Part shown: piece by piece, positions 37,514-49,226 of the stretch
How positions within the stretch are numbered: the first letter of the stretch is position 1
How the letters are laid out: each line of letters begins with the position of its first letter
Assembly: GCF_001690595.1 (NCBI RefSeq)
Contig: NZ_LZHH01000054.1
Span: forward strand, 1-64,000
DNA: 64,000 nt
Source: Gilliamella sp. Choc5-1
Lineage (GTDB): Bacteria; Pseudomonadota; Gammaproteobacteria; Enterobacterales; Orbaceae
Direction of reading: 5' to 3'
Translations under genes and position numbers: made by a program
The notes under the pieces: model-generated
Told to the model about the DNA's origin: nothing
The model's database searches: none
Seen by the model: the letters and a program-made list of their open reading frames with translations, nothing else

Positions 37514-39055
37514 ATGCAGCTAAATTCAACTGAAATAAGTGAACTAATTAAAGAGCGGATAGCTCTGTTCAATATTGTGAGTGATGCTCACAATGAAGGA
37601 ACTATCATATCTGTAAGTGATGGTATCCTTCGAATCCACGGATTAACTGATGTAATGCAAGGCGAAATGATTGCATTACCAGGTGGTCGATATGCAATGG
37701 CATTAAACCTTGAAAGAGACTCCGTCGGTGCGGTAGTCATGGGGCCATACGAAGACTTGTCTGAAGGTATGAAAGTACAATGTACTGGCCGTATTTTACA
37801 AGTACCAGTTGGTGAAGGTTTATTAGGCCGCGTTATTAACACACTAGGTGAACCAATTGATGGTAAAGGTTCACTTCAACATGACGGTTTTTCACCAGTA
37901 GAAGTAGTTGCACCTGGTGTTATCGATCGTAAATCCGTTGACCAAGCATTACAAACTGGTTATAAAGCCGTTGACTCAATGATTCCAATTGGACGAGGTC
38001 AACGTGAACTTATCATCGGTGACCGTCAAACAGGTAAAACAGCACTTGCTGTCGATGCAATCATCAACCAACGCGACTCAGGTGTAAAATGTATTTATGT
38101 TGCCATTGGTCAAAAACAATCAACTATTGCCAATGTTGTACGTAAACTTGAAGAGCATGGTGCACTTAAAAACACAATTGTGGTTGTGGCATCAGCGTCT
38201 GAATCAGCTGCGTTACAATACTTAGCGCCATATGCTGGTTGTGCAATGGGTGAATACTTCCGCGATCGTGGTCAAGATGCATTAATTGTTTATGATGATT
38301 TATCTAAACAAGCTGTTGCTTACCGTCAAATTTCGTTATTACTTCGTCGTCCACCTGGACGTGAAGCTTATCCTGGTGATGTATTTTATCTTCATTCTCG
38401 CTTACTTGAACGCGCAGCGCGAGTCAACGAAGCCTATGTTGAAGAGTACACTAAAGGCGAAGTTAAAGGAAAAACAGGCTCATTAACAGCATTACCAATT
38501 ATTGAAACTCAGGCTGGTGACGTTTCAGCATTCGTACCAACTAACGTAATTTCGATTACTGATGGTCAGATTTTCCTTGAAACTAGCCTATTTAACTCTG
38601 GTATCCGCCCTGCGGTTAACCCTGGTATTTCGGTTTCACGTGTGGGTGGTGCTGCACAAACTAAAATAATGAAAAAATTATCAGGTGGTATTCGTACTGC
38701 GCTTGCACAGTATCGTGAATTAGCTGCTTTCTCTCAATTTGCATCAGACTTAGATGAAGCAACAAGAAACCAATTAAGTCACGGTGAAAAAGTAACAGAA
38801 TTGTTAAAACAAAAGCAATACTCGCCAATGACTGTTGCTGAACAATCAATAGTACTTTACGCCGCTGAACGTGGTTATCTTGAAGATGTAGAATTAGCTA
38901 AAGTATTACCATTTGAAACAGCACTACTTGCTTATGCCCATAGTCAATATGCCGATTTTGTTAAATTAATTGATGAAACAGGTAATTACAATGATGAGAT
39001 TGAAACTAAGCTAAAAGAATTACTTGAAAGCTTTAAATCAACTCAAACATGGTAA
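37514..39055 (+). CDS. atpA: ATP synthase F1 subunit alpha
   Basis: Non-catalytic nucleotide-binding subunit of F1. 513 aa, exactly the E. coli length. Walker [14 protein letters not shown], the Walker B region [20 protein letters not shown], and the signature [20 protein letters not shown] are all present. Confidence 0.98.
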   Translation: MQLNSTEISELIKERIALFNIVSDAHNEGTIISVSDGILRIHGLTDVMQGEMIALPGGRYAMALNLERDSVGAVVMGPYEDLSEGMKVQCTGRILQVPVGEGLLGRVINTLGEPIDGKGSLQHDGFSPVEVVAPGVIDRKSVDQALQTGYKAVDSMIPIGRGQRELIIGDRQTGKTALAVDAIINQRDSGVKCIYVAIGQKQSTIANVVRKLEEHGALKNTIVVVASASESAALQYLAPYAGCAMGEYFRDRGQDALIVYDDLSKQAVAYRQISLLLRRPPGREAYPGDVFYLHSRLLERAARVNEAYVEEYTKGEVKGKTGSLTALPIIETQAGDVSAFVPTNVISITDGQIFLETSLFNSGIRPAVNPGISVSRVGGAAQTKIMKKLSGGIRTALAQYRELAAFSQFASDLDEATRNQLSHGEKVTELLKQKQYSPMTVAEQSIVLYAAERGYLEDVELAKVLPFETALLAYAHSQYADFVKLIDETGNYNDEIETKLKELLESFKSTQTW

Positions 39056-39069
39056 GGGTGAGGTAAAAA

Positions 39070-39939
39070 ATGGCTAATGCAAAAGAGATTAGAACAAAAA
39101 TTGCCAGTATCCAAAGTACGCAAAAAATCACTAAAGCGATGGAAATGGTTGCCAATTCTAAAATGCGTAAAACGCAAGATAGAATGGCTGCTAGTCGACC
39201 ATATGCTGAAATGATTCGTGAAGTAATTGGACATTTAGCGTTAGCTCAGATAGGCGCCAAACATCCTTATTTAGAAGAAAGAGATGTAAAGCGAGTTGGC
39301 TATCTTATCATTTCAACCGATCGTGGTTTATGTGGTGGTTTAAATATCAACCTTTTTAAAACTGTCATTGCTGATATGTCAGCATGGCAGGAAAAGGGTG
39401 TTGAAGCTGATGTTGCTTTAATTGGTTCGCGTGGTGTTTCGTTTTTCTCGTCAGTGAAAGCGAACATTTTAACCCAAGTCACTAATTTAGGTGATGAACC
39501 AAATTTATCCGATTTAATTGGGCCGGTAAAAACAATGCTTGAGGCATATGACAACGGTAAAATTGATAGATTATATATTGTTACAAACAAATTTATTAAT
39601 ACGATGTCACAAAAGCCGACAATTCAGCAATTATTACCTTTACCACCATCAGAAGATAAAAAACTCAAAGCTTCATCATGGGATTATATTTATGAGCCTG
39701 ATGCTAAATCACTATTAGACGTGATTTTACGTCGCTATATTGAATCACAAGTTTATCAAGCAGTGGTTGATAATTTAGCGAGTGAACAAGCAGCAAGAAT
39801 GGTGGCCATGAAAGCGGCAACGGATAACGGAGCAAACCTAATTAATGAGTTACAAATTGTGTATAACAAGGCACGTCAAGGTGCTATCACTAATGAATTA
39901 ATTGATATTGTATCCGGTGCAGCCGCTGTTTCAGGTTAG
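39070..39939 (+). CDS. atpG: ATP synthase F1 subunit gamma
   Basis: Central rotating shaft. 289 aa with the N-terminal coiled-coil helix ([20 protein letters not shown]), the core [16 protein letters not shown], and the C-terminal helix ([20 protein letters not shown]) that inserts into the alpha/beta ring. Length as in E. coli (287 aa). Confidence 0.98.
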   Translation: MANAKEIRTKIASIQSTQKITKAMEMVANSKMRKTQDRMAASRPYAEMIREVIGHLALAQIGAKHPYLEERDVKRVGYLIISTDRGLCGGLNINLFKTVIADMSAWQEKGVEADVALIGSRGVSFFSSVKANILTQVTNLGDEPNLSDLIGPVKTMLEAYDNGKIDRLYIVTNKFINTMSQKPTIQQLLPLPPSEDKKLKASSWDYIYEPDAKSLLDVILRRYIESQVYQAVVDNLASEQAARMVAMKAATDNGANLINELQIVYNKARQGAITNELIDIVSGAAAVSG

Positions 39940-39959
39940 TGCTAAATATTGGCTTATAG

Positions 39960-41369
<1,410 letters not shown>

Positions 41370-41410
41370 GAGATTCATTGAACGAAGATCGTATTAATGG
41401 AGATCGTATT

Positions 41411-41836
41411 ATGGCACTAACTTCCTATCAATTAGAAGTTGTTAGTGCTGAATCTCACCTGTTTTCGGGTGATGTTCAGCGAATCAGAGTCACAGGTAAG
41501 GAAGGTGAACTTGGGATTTATCCTGGCCATACCCCTTTACTCACAACCATAAAACCAGGCATGGTCGGCATTGTGAAAGCGGATGGTGAAGAAGAGTTTA
41601 TCTATCTATCTGGTGGCATCTTAGAAGTACAACCTAACATCGTAACTATCTTGGCAGATACTGCAATTCGTGGTGAAGATTTAGATGAAGCAAGAGCACA
41701 AGAAGCAGTAAGACAAGCACAAGAACATATTAATCACCCAAGCGATGATATGTCATTTGCACAAGCATCTGCTGAATTATCAAAAGCTTTGGCAAAAATT
41801 CGCGTTATCGAATTGACTCGCCGCATGGGTCAATAG
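41411..41836 (+). CDS. atpC: ATP synthase F1 subunit epsilon
   Basis: Rotor subunit that couples gamma to the c-ring and inhibits ATP hydrolysis. The start at 41411 ([20 protein letters not shown]) is chosen over an in-frame ATG at 41378 because the family begins here and GGAG lies about 9 bp upstream. This gives 141 aa, near the E. coli length (139). Beta-sandwich then two C-terminal helices. The 12-bp stretch before the start contains GATCGTATTA twice. Confidence 0.96.
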   Translation: MALTSYQLEVVSAESHLFSGDVQRIRVTGKEGELGIYPGHTPLLTTIKPGMVGIVKADGEEEFIYLSGGILEVQPNIVTILADTAIRGEDLDEARAQEAVRQAQEHINHPSDDMSFAQASAELSKALAKIRVIELTRRMGQ

Positions 41837-41865
41837 TTTGCTTTTTGATGTTTTATCATACACAA

Positions 41866-41893
41866 AAGGCTATTTGGTATTACAAGTAGCCTT
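41866..41893 (+). terminator. terminator of the atp operon
   Basis: AAGGCTA (41866-41872) / TAGCCTT (41887-41893), followed by CTTTAATT. It lies about 30 bp after the atpC stop. Confidence 0.7.
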
Positions 41894-41988
41894 CTTTAAT
41901 TACAACTCTTTTTAATTTAGGAATTAATCTTTCCTTTAATAGCGCTTTGGATAATTTACTGGTAAATTTATACTGAAACATATAGTTA

Positions 41989-42006
41989 CCGGAAACTTTT
42001 TTACAA
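41989..42006 (+). repeat. recurrent 18-bp intergenic motif, copy 5
   Basis: CCGGAAACTTTTTTACAA, about 130 bp upstream of recC, preceded by AGTTA as in copy 3 (GTTA). The surrounding 300-bp atpC-recC gap otherwise holds the atp terminator and should hold the recC promoter. Confidence 0.5.
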
Positions 42007-42137
42007 AAAAATAAATATTTCAAAGTAAATATTTCATTTTCCCTAATCTTATTAAATGATCAAAACGTAACACTGACTAGATTTATTAATCGCTATCAGG
42101 GATAATCTGAATAAATTTTATCAATGTTTATACAATT

Positions 42138-45100
42138 ATGTTTACCATTTACCATTCAAATCAAGTCGATCTACTTAAGTCACTCGTAAGCGAATTAATG
42201 CATAGGCAGCCATTAGAGGATGTATTTACACCTGATGTTGTTATGGTACAAAGTCAAGGCATGGCACAATGGTTACAAATAGCGTTAGCGGATGAACTTG
42301 GTATCGTGGCTAATGTTGATTTTCTTTTTCCAACTCAGTTTATTTGGCAACTTTATCAAGTCTTGTTACCAGAAGCACCAATTGAAAATAGCTTTAATGT
42401 TGAATCGATGAGTTGGCGTTTGTATTATTTATTGCCCCATGTTATTAAACAACTTGAGTTTAGCGCACTTAAACATTATCTCGATATTGATAAGCAAGAT
42501 AAAAAACGATATCAGCTTGCAACGCGTATTGCGCAATTATTTGACCAATATTTAGTTTACCGTCCAGATTGGATAGCAAAATGGGAGGCAAACCAGTCTG
42601 TTGCCGAATTGAATCATCATCCTGATGAAACGTGGCAAGCGGAGTTGTGGCGAAAACTAATATCAATTAGTCAACCTTATCATCGCGCTAATATTTATCA
42701 ACAAATGCTTGAAATATTATTAGATAATAACTTTGATCGTTCACGTTTAGATTCGTTACCTAACCGTATTTTTATTTTTGGTATTACTTCTCTTCCTCCT
42801 ATTTATCTTTCGCTACTTTCGGCACTTGGGCAACATATTGATGTCCATTTAATGTTTAATAACCCGTGTAAATGGTATTGGGGCGATATTGCTGAAAAAC
42901 AGTTGTCAGATATATTAAATACACCGGATAAAATACCCAATCCTCTTTTAACCTCATGGGGAAAACTTGGGCGTGATAATCTATTTTTGTTACAAGAATT
43001 TAATAATAAGCAAGATATTGAAGCGTTTGTCGATCAGGAACGTTCTTGTTTGTTACATGCCATTCAGCAAGATATTTTAGAACTGTATCAAACCGATTTT
43101 GACAATAAAACTTTTACCGTAATCGATAAGTCAATTTCATTTCATGTCTGCCATAGTGAACAACGTGAAGTTGAGGTATTGTATGACTACCTGCTATCGG
43201 TTTTTGATGCAGATCCTACGCTGGAGTTGCGCGATTGCATAGTTATGGTATCAGATATTGATAAGTATGTTCCTTATATTCGAGCTGTCTTTGGTAATGC
43301 TGTTGAAAAGCGCTATTTACCTTTTACTATTTCAGATCAAAAAGCACGAAATATCGATCCTATCGTTCAAGGCTTTTTTGCCATTTTAAATTTTCCAAAT
43401 AGTCGATTTACAGCAGAAGAACTATTTAATTTACTTGAAATCCCTGCTATTGCCGAAAAATTTGCTATTAACGAATCTCAGTTAACTCTTTTACGAACTT
43501 GGATTATTGAATCGGGTATTCGTTTTGGGCTTGAAAGTACGCATAGCTGGTTATTTGGCTTAGAGCGCTTATTGCTTGGTTATACGATGAGCAGTGAGCA
43601 AGGAGCTTGGCAACAAATATTACCATATGATGGTGCAACAGGTTTAGATGCCGAATTAATTGGTAAGTTAGCTGAGTTTGTTAGTGTTGTGAGCAAATGG
43701 TTAGCAATCTTAAGTGAAGAAAAACCATTAATTGAATGGCAAAGTTGTGTATTTGAATTAATGAATGATTTTTTTGCGAGTAATCCACAGCGTGAATCTA
43801 TTTTGTTAATGCTCGAAGAAGAGTGGCAAAAATTGATTAATAGTGGGATGGTGGCCAATTATACGGATAATATCTCTATCACTATTTTGCATGATGCTAT
43901 GCAATCACGCTTAGAACAAAATCATTTAGTACACCGTTTTTTAATCGGTAAAATAAACTTTTGTACTATGATGCCAATGCGCTCTATTCCATTTAAAGTT
44001 GTTTGTTTATTGGGTATGAATGATGGCGATTATCCAAGAACATCACTACCACTTGATTTTGATCTTATTGCCCATCATCCAAGGCGAGGTGATCGTAGTC
44101 GTCGTAATGATGATCGCTACCTTTTTTTAGAAGCTATTTTATCGGCGCAAAACCTGCTTTATATTAGCTATATTGGTCGAGATATAAAAGATAATAGTGA
44201 ACGTTATCCGTCAATACTCGTTGATGAACTTTGGGAATATATTGCTCAATATTATAACATTCCTGTAAAGCAGGTTGATAACATTAATAATAACTTAGAT
44301 TTTTTACGGATAAACCATACACGCACACCATTTAATCCCCTAAACTTTTTACAAAATCCAAAAAGTTATGCCGATGAATGGTTACCAGCTGCATTACAAC
44401 AAGGAAAAGAGCAAGACTTTATTAGTAAAATACCCGCTATCAGTGTCGATAATATCAGTCTTGATGAATTAAAACGATTTTACCAACACCCAATTAGACT
44501 ATTTTTACAAAAGCGTTTTAATTTTTATCTTAACTATCTTGACGATACGTTACCAGATGCGGAGAACTTTAATCTTGATAGTTTACAGCGTTACCAATTG
44601 AATTTGCAGATTTTAAATCAACTTATTGCCAAAGATCCTCAACAATCAGATGATTTATATCAACGCTTAGCACTAACTGGTGACTTACCTGACGGTGCAT
44701 TTGGTCAGATTATTTACCATGAGCAAAATGAAACAATGCAATCATTAGCTAATAAAATCTGCCAAGAACGCTTGGACATGACAACACAAGAAGTTAATTT
44801 AACTATTTCATCCAATGATCAACATTACCAATTACAAGGTTGGTTAACTCACATTCAAGACGATGGTATATTGACATGGCGACCATCAAAGCTTTCGATT
44901 CGCAATGGTATTTCGTTATGGATTGATCATTTGGTTTATTGCCTTTTAAATCCTGATAAAATTGACAGTCAAAGTCGTATGTATGGTCGGGAAGATAATG
45001 AATGGCGATTTTCACATTTAAATGCAGATCTAGCCTTAACGATATTAACTAATTTAGTTGAAGGCTATTTGCAGGGTATCAATGAACCATTATTAATGCC

Positions 45101-45347
45101 ATTAAAAAGTTCGTGGAGTTGGCTAATTGCAGCTTATGACAAGAAAACAGGTCAGATTATCGCTAGTGAAAGAGCTATCAATCAACTTTTAAATTCATGG
45201 CAAGGCGGATTTAACCAATCCGCCGAGTGTGACAGTTATTATACTCGTCTTTATCCTGAGTTAACCGATACACTGATTGAACAAATTATATTTACCGCTG
45301 AGCGATTTTTATTACCAATTTTATTACATCAAACAACAGTAGAATAA
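42138..45347 (+). CDS. recC: RecBCD subunit RecC
   Basis: Subunit of the RecBCD helicase-nuclease that recognises Chi and splits the duplex. The 1069-aa protein opens MFTIYHSNQVDLLKSLVSEL, followed by the MVQSQGMAQWLQ block. The middle has the helicase-like CLLGMNDGDYPRTSLPLDFD, which continues to HHPRRGDRSRRNDDRYLFLE, all typical of RecC. A little shorter than E. coli RecC (1122 aa). recB and recD are not in the window; the usual recC-ptrA-recB-recD order is not kept. Confidence 0.95.
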   Translation: MFTIYHSNQVDLLKSLVSELMHRQPLEDVFTPDVVMVQSQGMAQWLQIALADELGIVANVDFLFPTQFIWQLYQVLLPEAPIENSFNVESMSWRLYYLLPHVIKQLEFSALKHYLDIDKQDKKRYQLATRIAQLFDQYLVYRPDWIAKWEANQSVAELNHHPDETWQAELWRKLISISQPYHRANIYQQMLEILLDNNFDRSRLDSLPNRIFIFGITSLPPIYLSLLSALGQHIDVHLMFNNPCKWYWGDIAEKQLSDILNTPDKIPNPLLTSWGKLGRDNLFLLQEFNNKQDIEAFVDQERSCLLHAIQQDILELYQTDFDNKTFTVIDKSISFHVCHSEQREVEVLYDYLLSVFDADPTLELRDCIVMVSDIDKYVPYIRAVFGNAVEKRYLPFTISDQKARNIDPIVQGFFAILNFPNSRFTAEELFNLLEIPAIAEKFAINESQLTLLRTWIIESGIRFGLESTHSWLFGLERLLLGYTMSSEQGAWQQILPYDGATGLDAELIGKLAEFVSVVSKWLAILSEEKPLIEWQSCVFELMNDFFASNPQRESILLMLEEEWQKLINSGMVANYTDNISITILHDAMQSRLEQNHLVHRFLIGKINFCTMMPMRSIPFKVVCLLGMNDGDYPRTSLPLDFDLIAHHPRRGDRSRRNDDRYLFLEAILSAQNLLYISYIGRDIKDNSERYPSILVDELWEYIAQYYNIPVKQVDNINNNLDFLRINHTRTPFNPLNFLQNPKSYADEWLPAALQQGKEQDFISKIPAISVDNISLDELKRFYQHPIRLFLQKRFNFYLNYLDDTLPDAENFNLDSLQRYQLNLQILNQLIAKDPQQSDDLYQRLALTGDLPDGAFGQIIYHEQNETMQSLANKICQERLDMTTQEVNLTISSNDQHYQLQGWLTHIQDDGILTWRPSKLSIRNGISLWIDHLVYCLLNPDKIDSQSRMYGREDNEWRFSHLNADLALTILTNLVEGYLQGINEPLLMPLKSSWSWLIAAYDKKTGQIIASERAINQLLNSWQGGFNQSAECDSYYTRLYPELTDTLIEQIIFTAERFLLPILLHQTTVE

Positions 45348-45355
45348 GAGGCATT

Positions 45356-46150
45356 ATGTTTATTGATACACATTGTCATTTTGATTTTCCGCCTTTTACT
45401 GAATTTTTGGTTGATTCAATAAATAAGATTCGCCAAGCGGGTATTGTTGGGTTAATTATACCCACAGTTAGTGCTAACTATTTTGATACTGTTTTACAAC
45501 TTACGAATAATTACCATGAACTTTATGCCGCTTTGGGATTACATCCTATCTACCAACATACTATGGCTGATTTAGAACTATTAACCAATAGTGTTAAAAC
45601 AAAACCTAAAAAATTAGTTGCCATTGGAGAAATCGGGCTCGATCGCTACGATTTAAGTATCGATTGGCAACAACAATTATTATTTTTTAGGTCGCAATTA
45701 ACACTTGCCAAACAGTTTGATTTACCCGTTTTAATACATTCACGCAAAGCGCACGATATTATGTACCGCGAATTACACAAGGCCAACTTACCTTGTCGCG
45801 GTGTAATACATGGTTTTTCAGGTAGTTATCAACAAGCCATGCAATTTGTTAAGCTGGGTTATTATATTGGTGTAGGTGGCGTAATTAGTTATGAACGTGC
45901 GAATAAAACTCGCAATACAATTGCTCAATTACCGCTTGACAGTCTAGTGCTTGAAACAGATGCACCCGATATGCCACTAAGTGGGCGTCAAGGTCAACCA
46001 AACCGTCCTGAATACATTACTGAGGTTTTTAAGATCTTAACACAATTACGCAATGAGCCACCAGATTACATACTTAATACAATTTTAACAAACACCTTAA
46101 TGCTATTTAGCAGAATTAATAATATAAAAAAAAACAAAAAATTAATATAA
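45356..46150 (+). CDS. TatD-family metal-dependent hydrolase (YjjV-like)
   Basis: Probable DNase or metal-dependent phosphoesterase of the TatD family. The 264 aa form a TIM barrel with metal ligands in FIDTHCHFDFP (His6, His8), AIGEIGLDRYD (Glu), VLIHSRKAH (His), GVIHGFSGS (His) and LETDAPDMPL (Asp). The length and ALGLHPIYQH point to the YjjV subgroup. It lies 9 bp after recC and is probably co-transcribed. Confidence 0.88.
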   Translation: MFIDTHCHFDFPPFTEFLVDSINKIRQAGIVGLIIPTVSANYFDTVLQLTNNYHELYAALGLHPIYQHTMADLELLTNSVKTKPKKLVAIGEIGLDRYDLSIDWQQQLLFFRSQLTLAKQFDLPVLIHSRKAHDIMYRELHKANLPCRGVIHGFSGSYQQAMQFVKLGYYIGVGGVISYERANKTRNTIAQLPLDSLVLETDAPDMPLSGRQGQPNRPEYITEVFKILTQLRNEPPDYILNTILTNTLMLFSRINNIKKNKKLI

Positions 46151-46435
46151 TTCTACAATCATTACAGAATTGTTTTATTAACCTCATAGAAAATTTATTA
46201 TATCTGTTTTTATCGGATCTAACTGCTGACGTGTTTTCAGTTTGGCGCAGTGTTTGTGGCTTGCTCTATGCTAACTACTGGTAAGGTAACGCTGTAAAAA
46301 TAAGAAAAAACCAATAATTGATAAATAATATTGTAAAATAGTATTTATTATAGCTTCTATCAAACACAACCTAAGTAGGATAGCTTAATTTTTAGTGCTT
46401 ACCCTGCATTTAAATTAATTTCAGGCTAGATTAAA

Positions 46436-47839
46436 ATGAATAGCGAATTACAGTTACCACCCTTTGTATATCGTATATTACCGTGGATTGCGGCATTTGC
46501 ATTCTTTATGCAATCACTTGATACCTCGATATTAAACACAGCACTCCCCACTATGGCTAATGATCTTAATGAGTCCCCATTAAATATGCAATCAGCCGTG
46601 ATAAGTTATGCTTTGACTCTTGCATTATTTATTCCTGTTAGTGGTTTTTTGTCAGATAAATTTGGCACAAGAAATATTTTTGTCATGGCCGTTTCACTAT
46701 TTACACTAGGATCCTTACTTTGTGCTTTATCTAATTCATTGATTTTTTTAGATGTATCACGAGTTATTCAAGGTGTTGGTGGCTCGATGATGGTACCTAT
46801 ATCACGTTTAGTATTAATAAAATCTTTTAAACGTAGTGATTTTTTATCTGCTTTAAATACGGCCACAATTCCAGGCTTAATTGGTCCTGTTTTAGGACCA
46901 GTATTGGGGGGATATTTGGTTGATATGGTCAGTTGGCATTGGGTATTTTTTATTAATTTACCTATTGGTATTTTAGGCGTGATAATCAGTTGGAAATATA
47001 TGCCTAATTTAAAAGGTCAACGTATGCCTTTTGACCTATTCGGTTTTATTTTTATCGTTATTAGCTTTATAAGTGCCACATTAAGTGTTGAGATTTTAAG
47101 CCAAAATCAGACATATTTGCTTCCATTACTACTTGCAATAATCAGCCTACTTTTTTTATTGATTTATCGTGAGCATGCAAGAAAGAAACTCAACCCTTTA
47201 TTCCCATTATCACTTTTTAAGATTCGAACGTTCAAAATCGGTATTATTGGCAATCTCGCTTGCCGATTAGGGATATCAGGCGTGCCTTTTCTAATTCCGT
47301 TATTATTACAAGTAGGATTTGGCTACTCAGCTATCTTTGCTGGTTTGATGCTAGTGCCAATGGCTATTGCTTCACTTTGTACCCGAATATTTATTCCACA
47401 TATTTTAGCGCGTTTAGGTTATCGTTTCGTACTCGTTACTAATACAATTTTAGCGGGTGTAATGATTTTTTTAATGTCTCTGTTAAATTTATCGACGCCT
47501 CTCATCCTCATTAGCTTATTGCTATTTTGTATTGGTGGCATCAATTCTATGCAATATACTGCCATGAATAGCATAACCTTAGCTAACTTAGAAAATGATA
47601 ATACAAGTAGTGGTAATAGTTTAATGGCAGTAAATCAGCAATTAGCAATCAGTTTTGGTACTGGTTTTGGAGCTGTTTTACTACGATTGATTAGTAACTC
47701 AGCTAGTACGCTTCACGCATTTCAATTAACATTTGTTATACTTGGCGTGGTTACGGTGCTATCCGGCTTCATTTTCGCACAACTAAAAAAACAAGATGGA
47801 CAAAATCTAACTACTCATCACCAAAAAACAAGGAGATAA
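46436..47839 (+). CDS. MFS drug/metabolite exporter of the DHA2 group (MdtD-like)
   Basis: A 467-aa inner-membrane transporter with about 14 hydrophobic segments. Motifs: FFMQSLDTSILNTALPTMAN (helix 1 motif D1 of the DHA families), SGFLSDKFGTRNIF (motif A), ARVIQGVGG-like SRVIQGVGGSMMVP (motif B) and LIGPVLGPVLGGYLVD (motif C of drug antiporters). Closest by eye to E. coli MdtD. The substrate is unknown. It lies 4 bp before the ycbL-like gene. Confidence 0.82.
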   Translation: MNSELQLPPFVYRILPWIAAFAFFMQSLDTSILNTALPTMANDLNESPLNMQSAVISYALTLALFIPVSGFLSDKFGTRNIFVMAVSLFTLGSLLCALSNSLIFLDVSRVIQGVGGSMMVPISRLVLIKSFKRSDFLSALNTATIPGLIGPVLGPVLGGYLVDMVSWHWVFFINLPIGILGVIISWKYMPNLKGQRMPFDLFGFIFIVISFISATLSVEILSQNQTYLLPLLLAIISLLFLLIYREHARKKLNPLFPLSLFKIRTFKIGIIGNLACRLGISGVPFLIPLLLQVGFGYSAIFAGLMLVPMAIASLCTRIFIPHILARLGYRFVLVTNTILAGVMIFLMSLLNLSTPLILISLLLFCIGGINSMQYTAMNSITLANLENDNTSSGNSLMAVNQQLAISFGTGFGAVLLRLISNSASTLHAFQLTFVILGVVTVLSGFIFAQLKKQDGQNLTTHHQKTRR

Positions 47840-47843
47840 ATCT

Positions 47844-48476
47844 ATGTTCCAATACCAAATCATCCCAGTTACCACTTTTCAAGAAAATTGTAGCATTATT
47901 TGGTGTGATGAAACCATGGAAGGTGCATTTATTGATCCCGGAGGCGAACCCGAACTGCTTATAAAAGCAGTTGAAAAACTAGGCGTTAATATTAAGCAGA
48001 TTTTATTAACCCATGGGCATTTGGATCATGTTGGTGCTGCAACTATGTTGGCTAAACATTATGATGTGAAGATTATTGGACCAAGCCAAGAAGACGAATT
48101 TTTATTAACAAGTTTGCCACAACAAAGTACACAATTCGGTTTTCCTTATACTGATAGCTTTTTGCCTGATCGTTGGTTAAAAGAAGGCGAGCAGATTCAA
48201 GTTGGTAATATTAGCCTTGATGTCCTTTTTTGCCCAGGTCACACGCCTGGACATATTGTTTTTATTAACCACTTGGATAAGCTGGCTTTTGTCGGCGATG
48301 TATTATTTAAAAGTAGCATAGGAAGAACTGATTTTCCACGAGGCAACCATGCCGATTTAATTTCATCAATCACGAATAAATTATTACCACTTGGAGATAA
48401 CTTTATTTTTGTACCAGGTCACGGACCAATGTCAAGTTTTGGTCATGAACGAGTTAGTAATCCTTACTTAGTTTAA
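47844..48476 (+). CDS. ycbL: metallo-beta-lactamase-fold hydrolase YcbL (type II glyoxalase-like)
   Basis: 210 aa with the metal-binding THxHxDH motif (LLTHGHLDHVGAATML), a second site GHTPGHIVF, and GDVLFKSSIGRTDFPRGNH and VPGHGPMS. This pattern fits YcbL-type hydrolases, which have glyoxalase II-like thioesterase activity. ATG follows an AGGAG 8-9 bp upstream, only 4 bp after the MFS gene. Confidence 0.88.
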   Translation: MFQYQIIPVTTFQENCSIIWCDETMEGAFIDPGGEPELLIKAVEKLGVNIKQILLTHGHLDHVGAATMLAKHYDVKIIGPSQEDEFLLTSLPQQSTQFGFPYTDSFLPDRWLKEGEQIQVGNISLDVLFCPGHTPGHIVFINHLDKLAFVGDVLFKSSIGRTDFPRGNHADLISSITNKLLPLGDNFIFVPGHGPMSSFGHERVSNPYLV

Positions 48477-48489
48477 GTAACACATTGTC

Positions 48490-48530
48490 TTTAATTATCA
48501 CACTCTTTATTTTAAAGCGTGATAATTAAA
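48490..48530 (+). terminator. 12-bp inverted repeat after ycbL
   Basis: TTTAATTATCAC (48490-48501) / GTGATAATTAAA (48519-48530). It is probably the ycbL terminator, though the T-run starts about 8 bases later. It separates ycbL from the bioY control region. Confidence 0.5.
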
Positions 48531-48547
48531 AAAGCCTATTTTTCACT

Positions 48548-48590
48548 TTCAGTTGTAAACCATTTTTCAAAAAAAATATTTACAACTGAA
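48548..48590. promoter_or_regulatory. BirA (biotin repressor) operator of bioY
   Basis: TTCAGTTGTAAA (48548-48559) and its exact reverse complement (48579-48590). Inside is TTGTAAACC-N15-TATTTACAA, which fits the BirA consensus TTGTAAACC-N14/15-GGTTTACAA. It overlaps the -35 box of bioY, so biotin-loaded BirA would shut the transporter off. Confidence 0.85.
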
Positions 48591-48606
48591 ACAATTGCGC
48601 TATTAT
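48579..48606 (+). promoter_or_regulatory. bioY promoter
   Basis: TTTACA (48579-48584), 16-bp spacer, TATTAT (48601-48606). The -35 box is part of the right half of the BirA operator. Confidence 0.65.
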
Positions 48607-48638
48607 AGTTCTACTATTTATATAAAAGGTAGAAAATA

Positions 48639-49226
48639 ATGAAACAACAACTGACTTCGTATTATCCAACATTTATCACGACACTGGTAAATTTATCTTC
48701 TTGGCAACGTAAATTATTGGTCACTACCAGTGCAGCATTACTTTTAGGATTAGCCGCTAATATTAGCATTCCTACTTACCCTGTTCCATTTACATTACAA
48801 TCATTGGCAGTATTGTTAATTGGTGCTTTTTTAGGTCGTAAACTAGGCGCATTAGCAATAATTCAATACCTTTTTTTAGGCGCCATGGGACTACCTCTAT
48901 TCGCTAATGGTAGCGGAGGGATTATGGCACTAGCATCGCCTTCTTCGGGTTACTTGTATGGTTATGTATTTAGCGCCTATTTAGCAGGTTTTGCAGCAGA
49001 AAAAGGGTATGATCGTCACTTTATTTTGGGCTTAATTGCATTCGCTTGTGCACACCAATTGTTATTTGTATTTGGTGTCGTCTATTTAATGGGCTATTTA
49101 AACATTACACTTATTGATGCTTTAAAAGTGGGTTATTTCCCATTTGTTGGTGTTGATGCGCTTAAATTTATTATTGCAACTTGTGTAATGTTTTCGCTAT
49201 GGCGCTATCGTGCAAAAAAACAATAA
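48639..49226 (+). CDS. bioY: biotin transporter BioY
   Basis: S component that captures biotin in the inner membrane, working alone or with an ECF module. The 195-aa protein has about six membrane segments and the BioY phrases ISIPTYPVPFTLQSLAVLLI, GAFLGRKLGALAIIQYLFLG and MGLPLFANGSGG. No bioM/bioN ECF genes are adjacent. AAAGG precedes the ATG. The BirA operator upstream independently supports the assignment. Confidence 0.95.
   Translation: MKQQLTSYYPTFITTLVNLSSWQRKLLVTTSAALLLGLAANISIPTYPVPFTLQSLAVLLIGAFLGRKLGALAIIQYLFLGAMGLPLFANGSGGIMALASPSSGYLYGYVFSAYLAGFAAEKGYDRHFILGLIAFACAHQLLFVFGVVYLMGYLNITLIDALKVGYFPFVGVDALKFIIATCVMFSLWRYRAKKQ

Noticed and set aside
41378..41410. Upstream in-frame start for atpC
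   Set aside because: The extra 11 residues ([11 protein letters not shown]) are not part of the epsilon family, and the second ATG has the better-spaced ribosome binding site.
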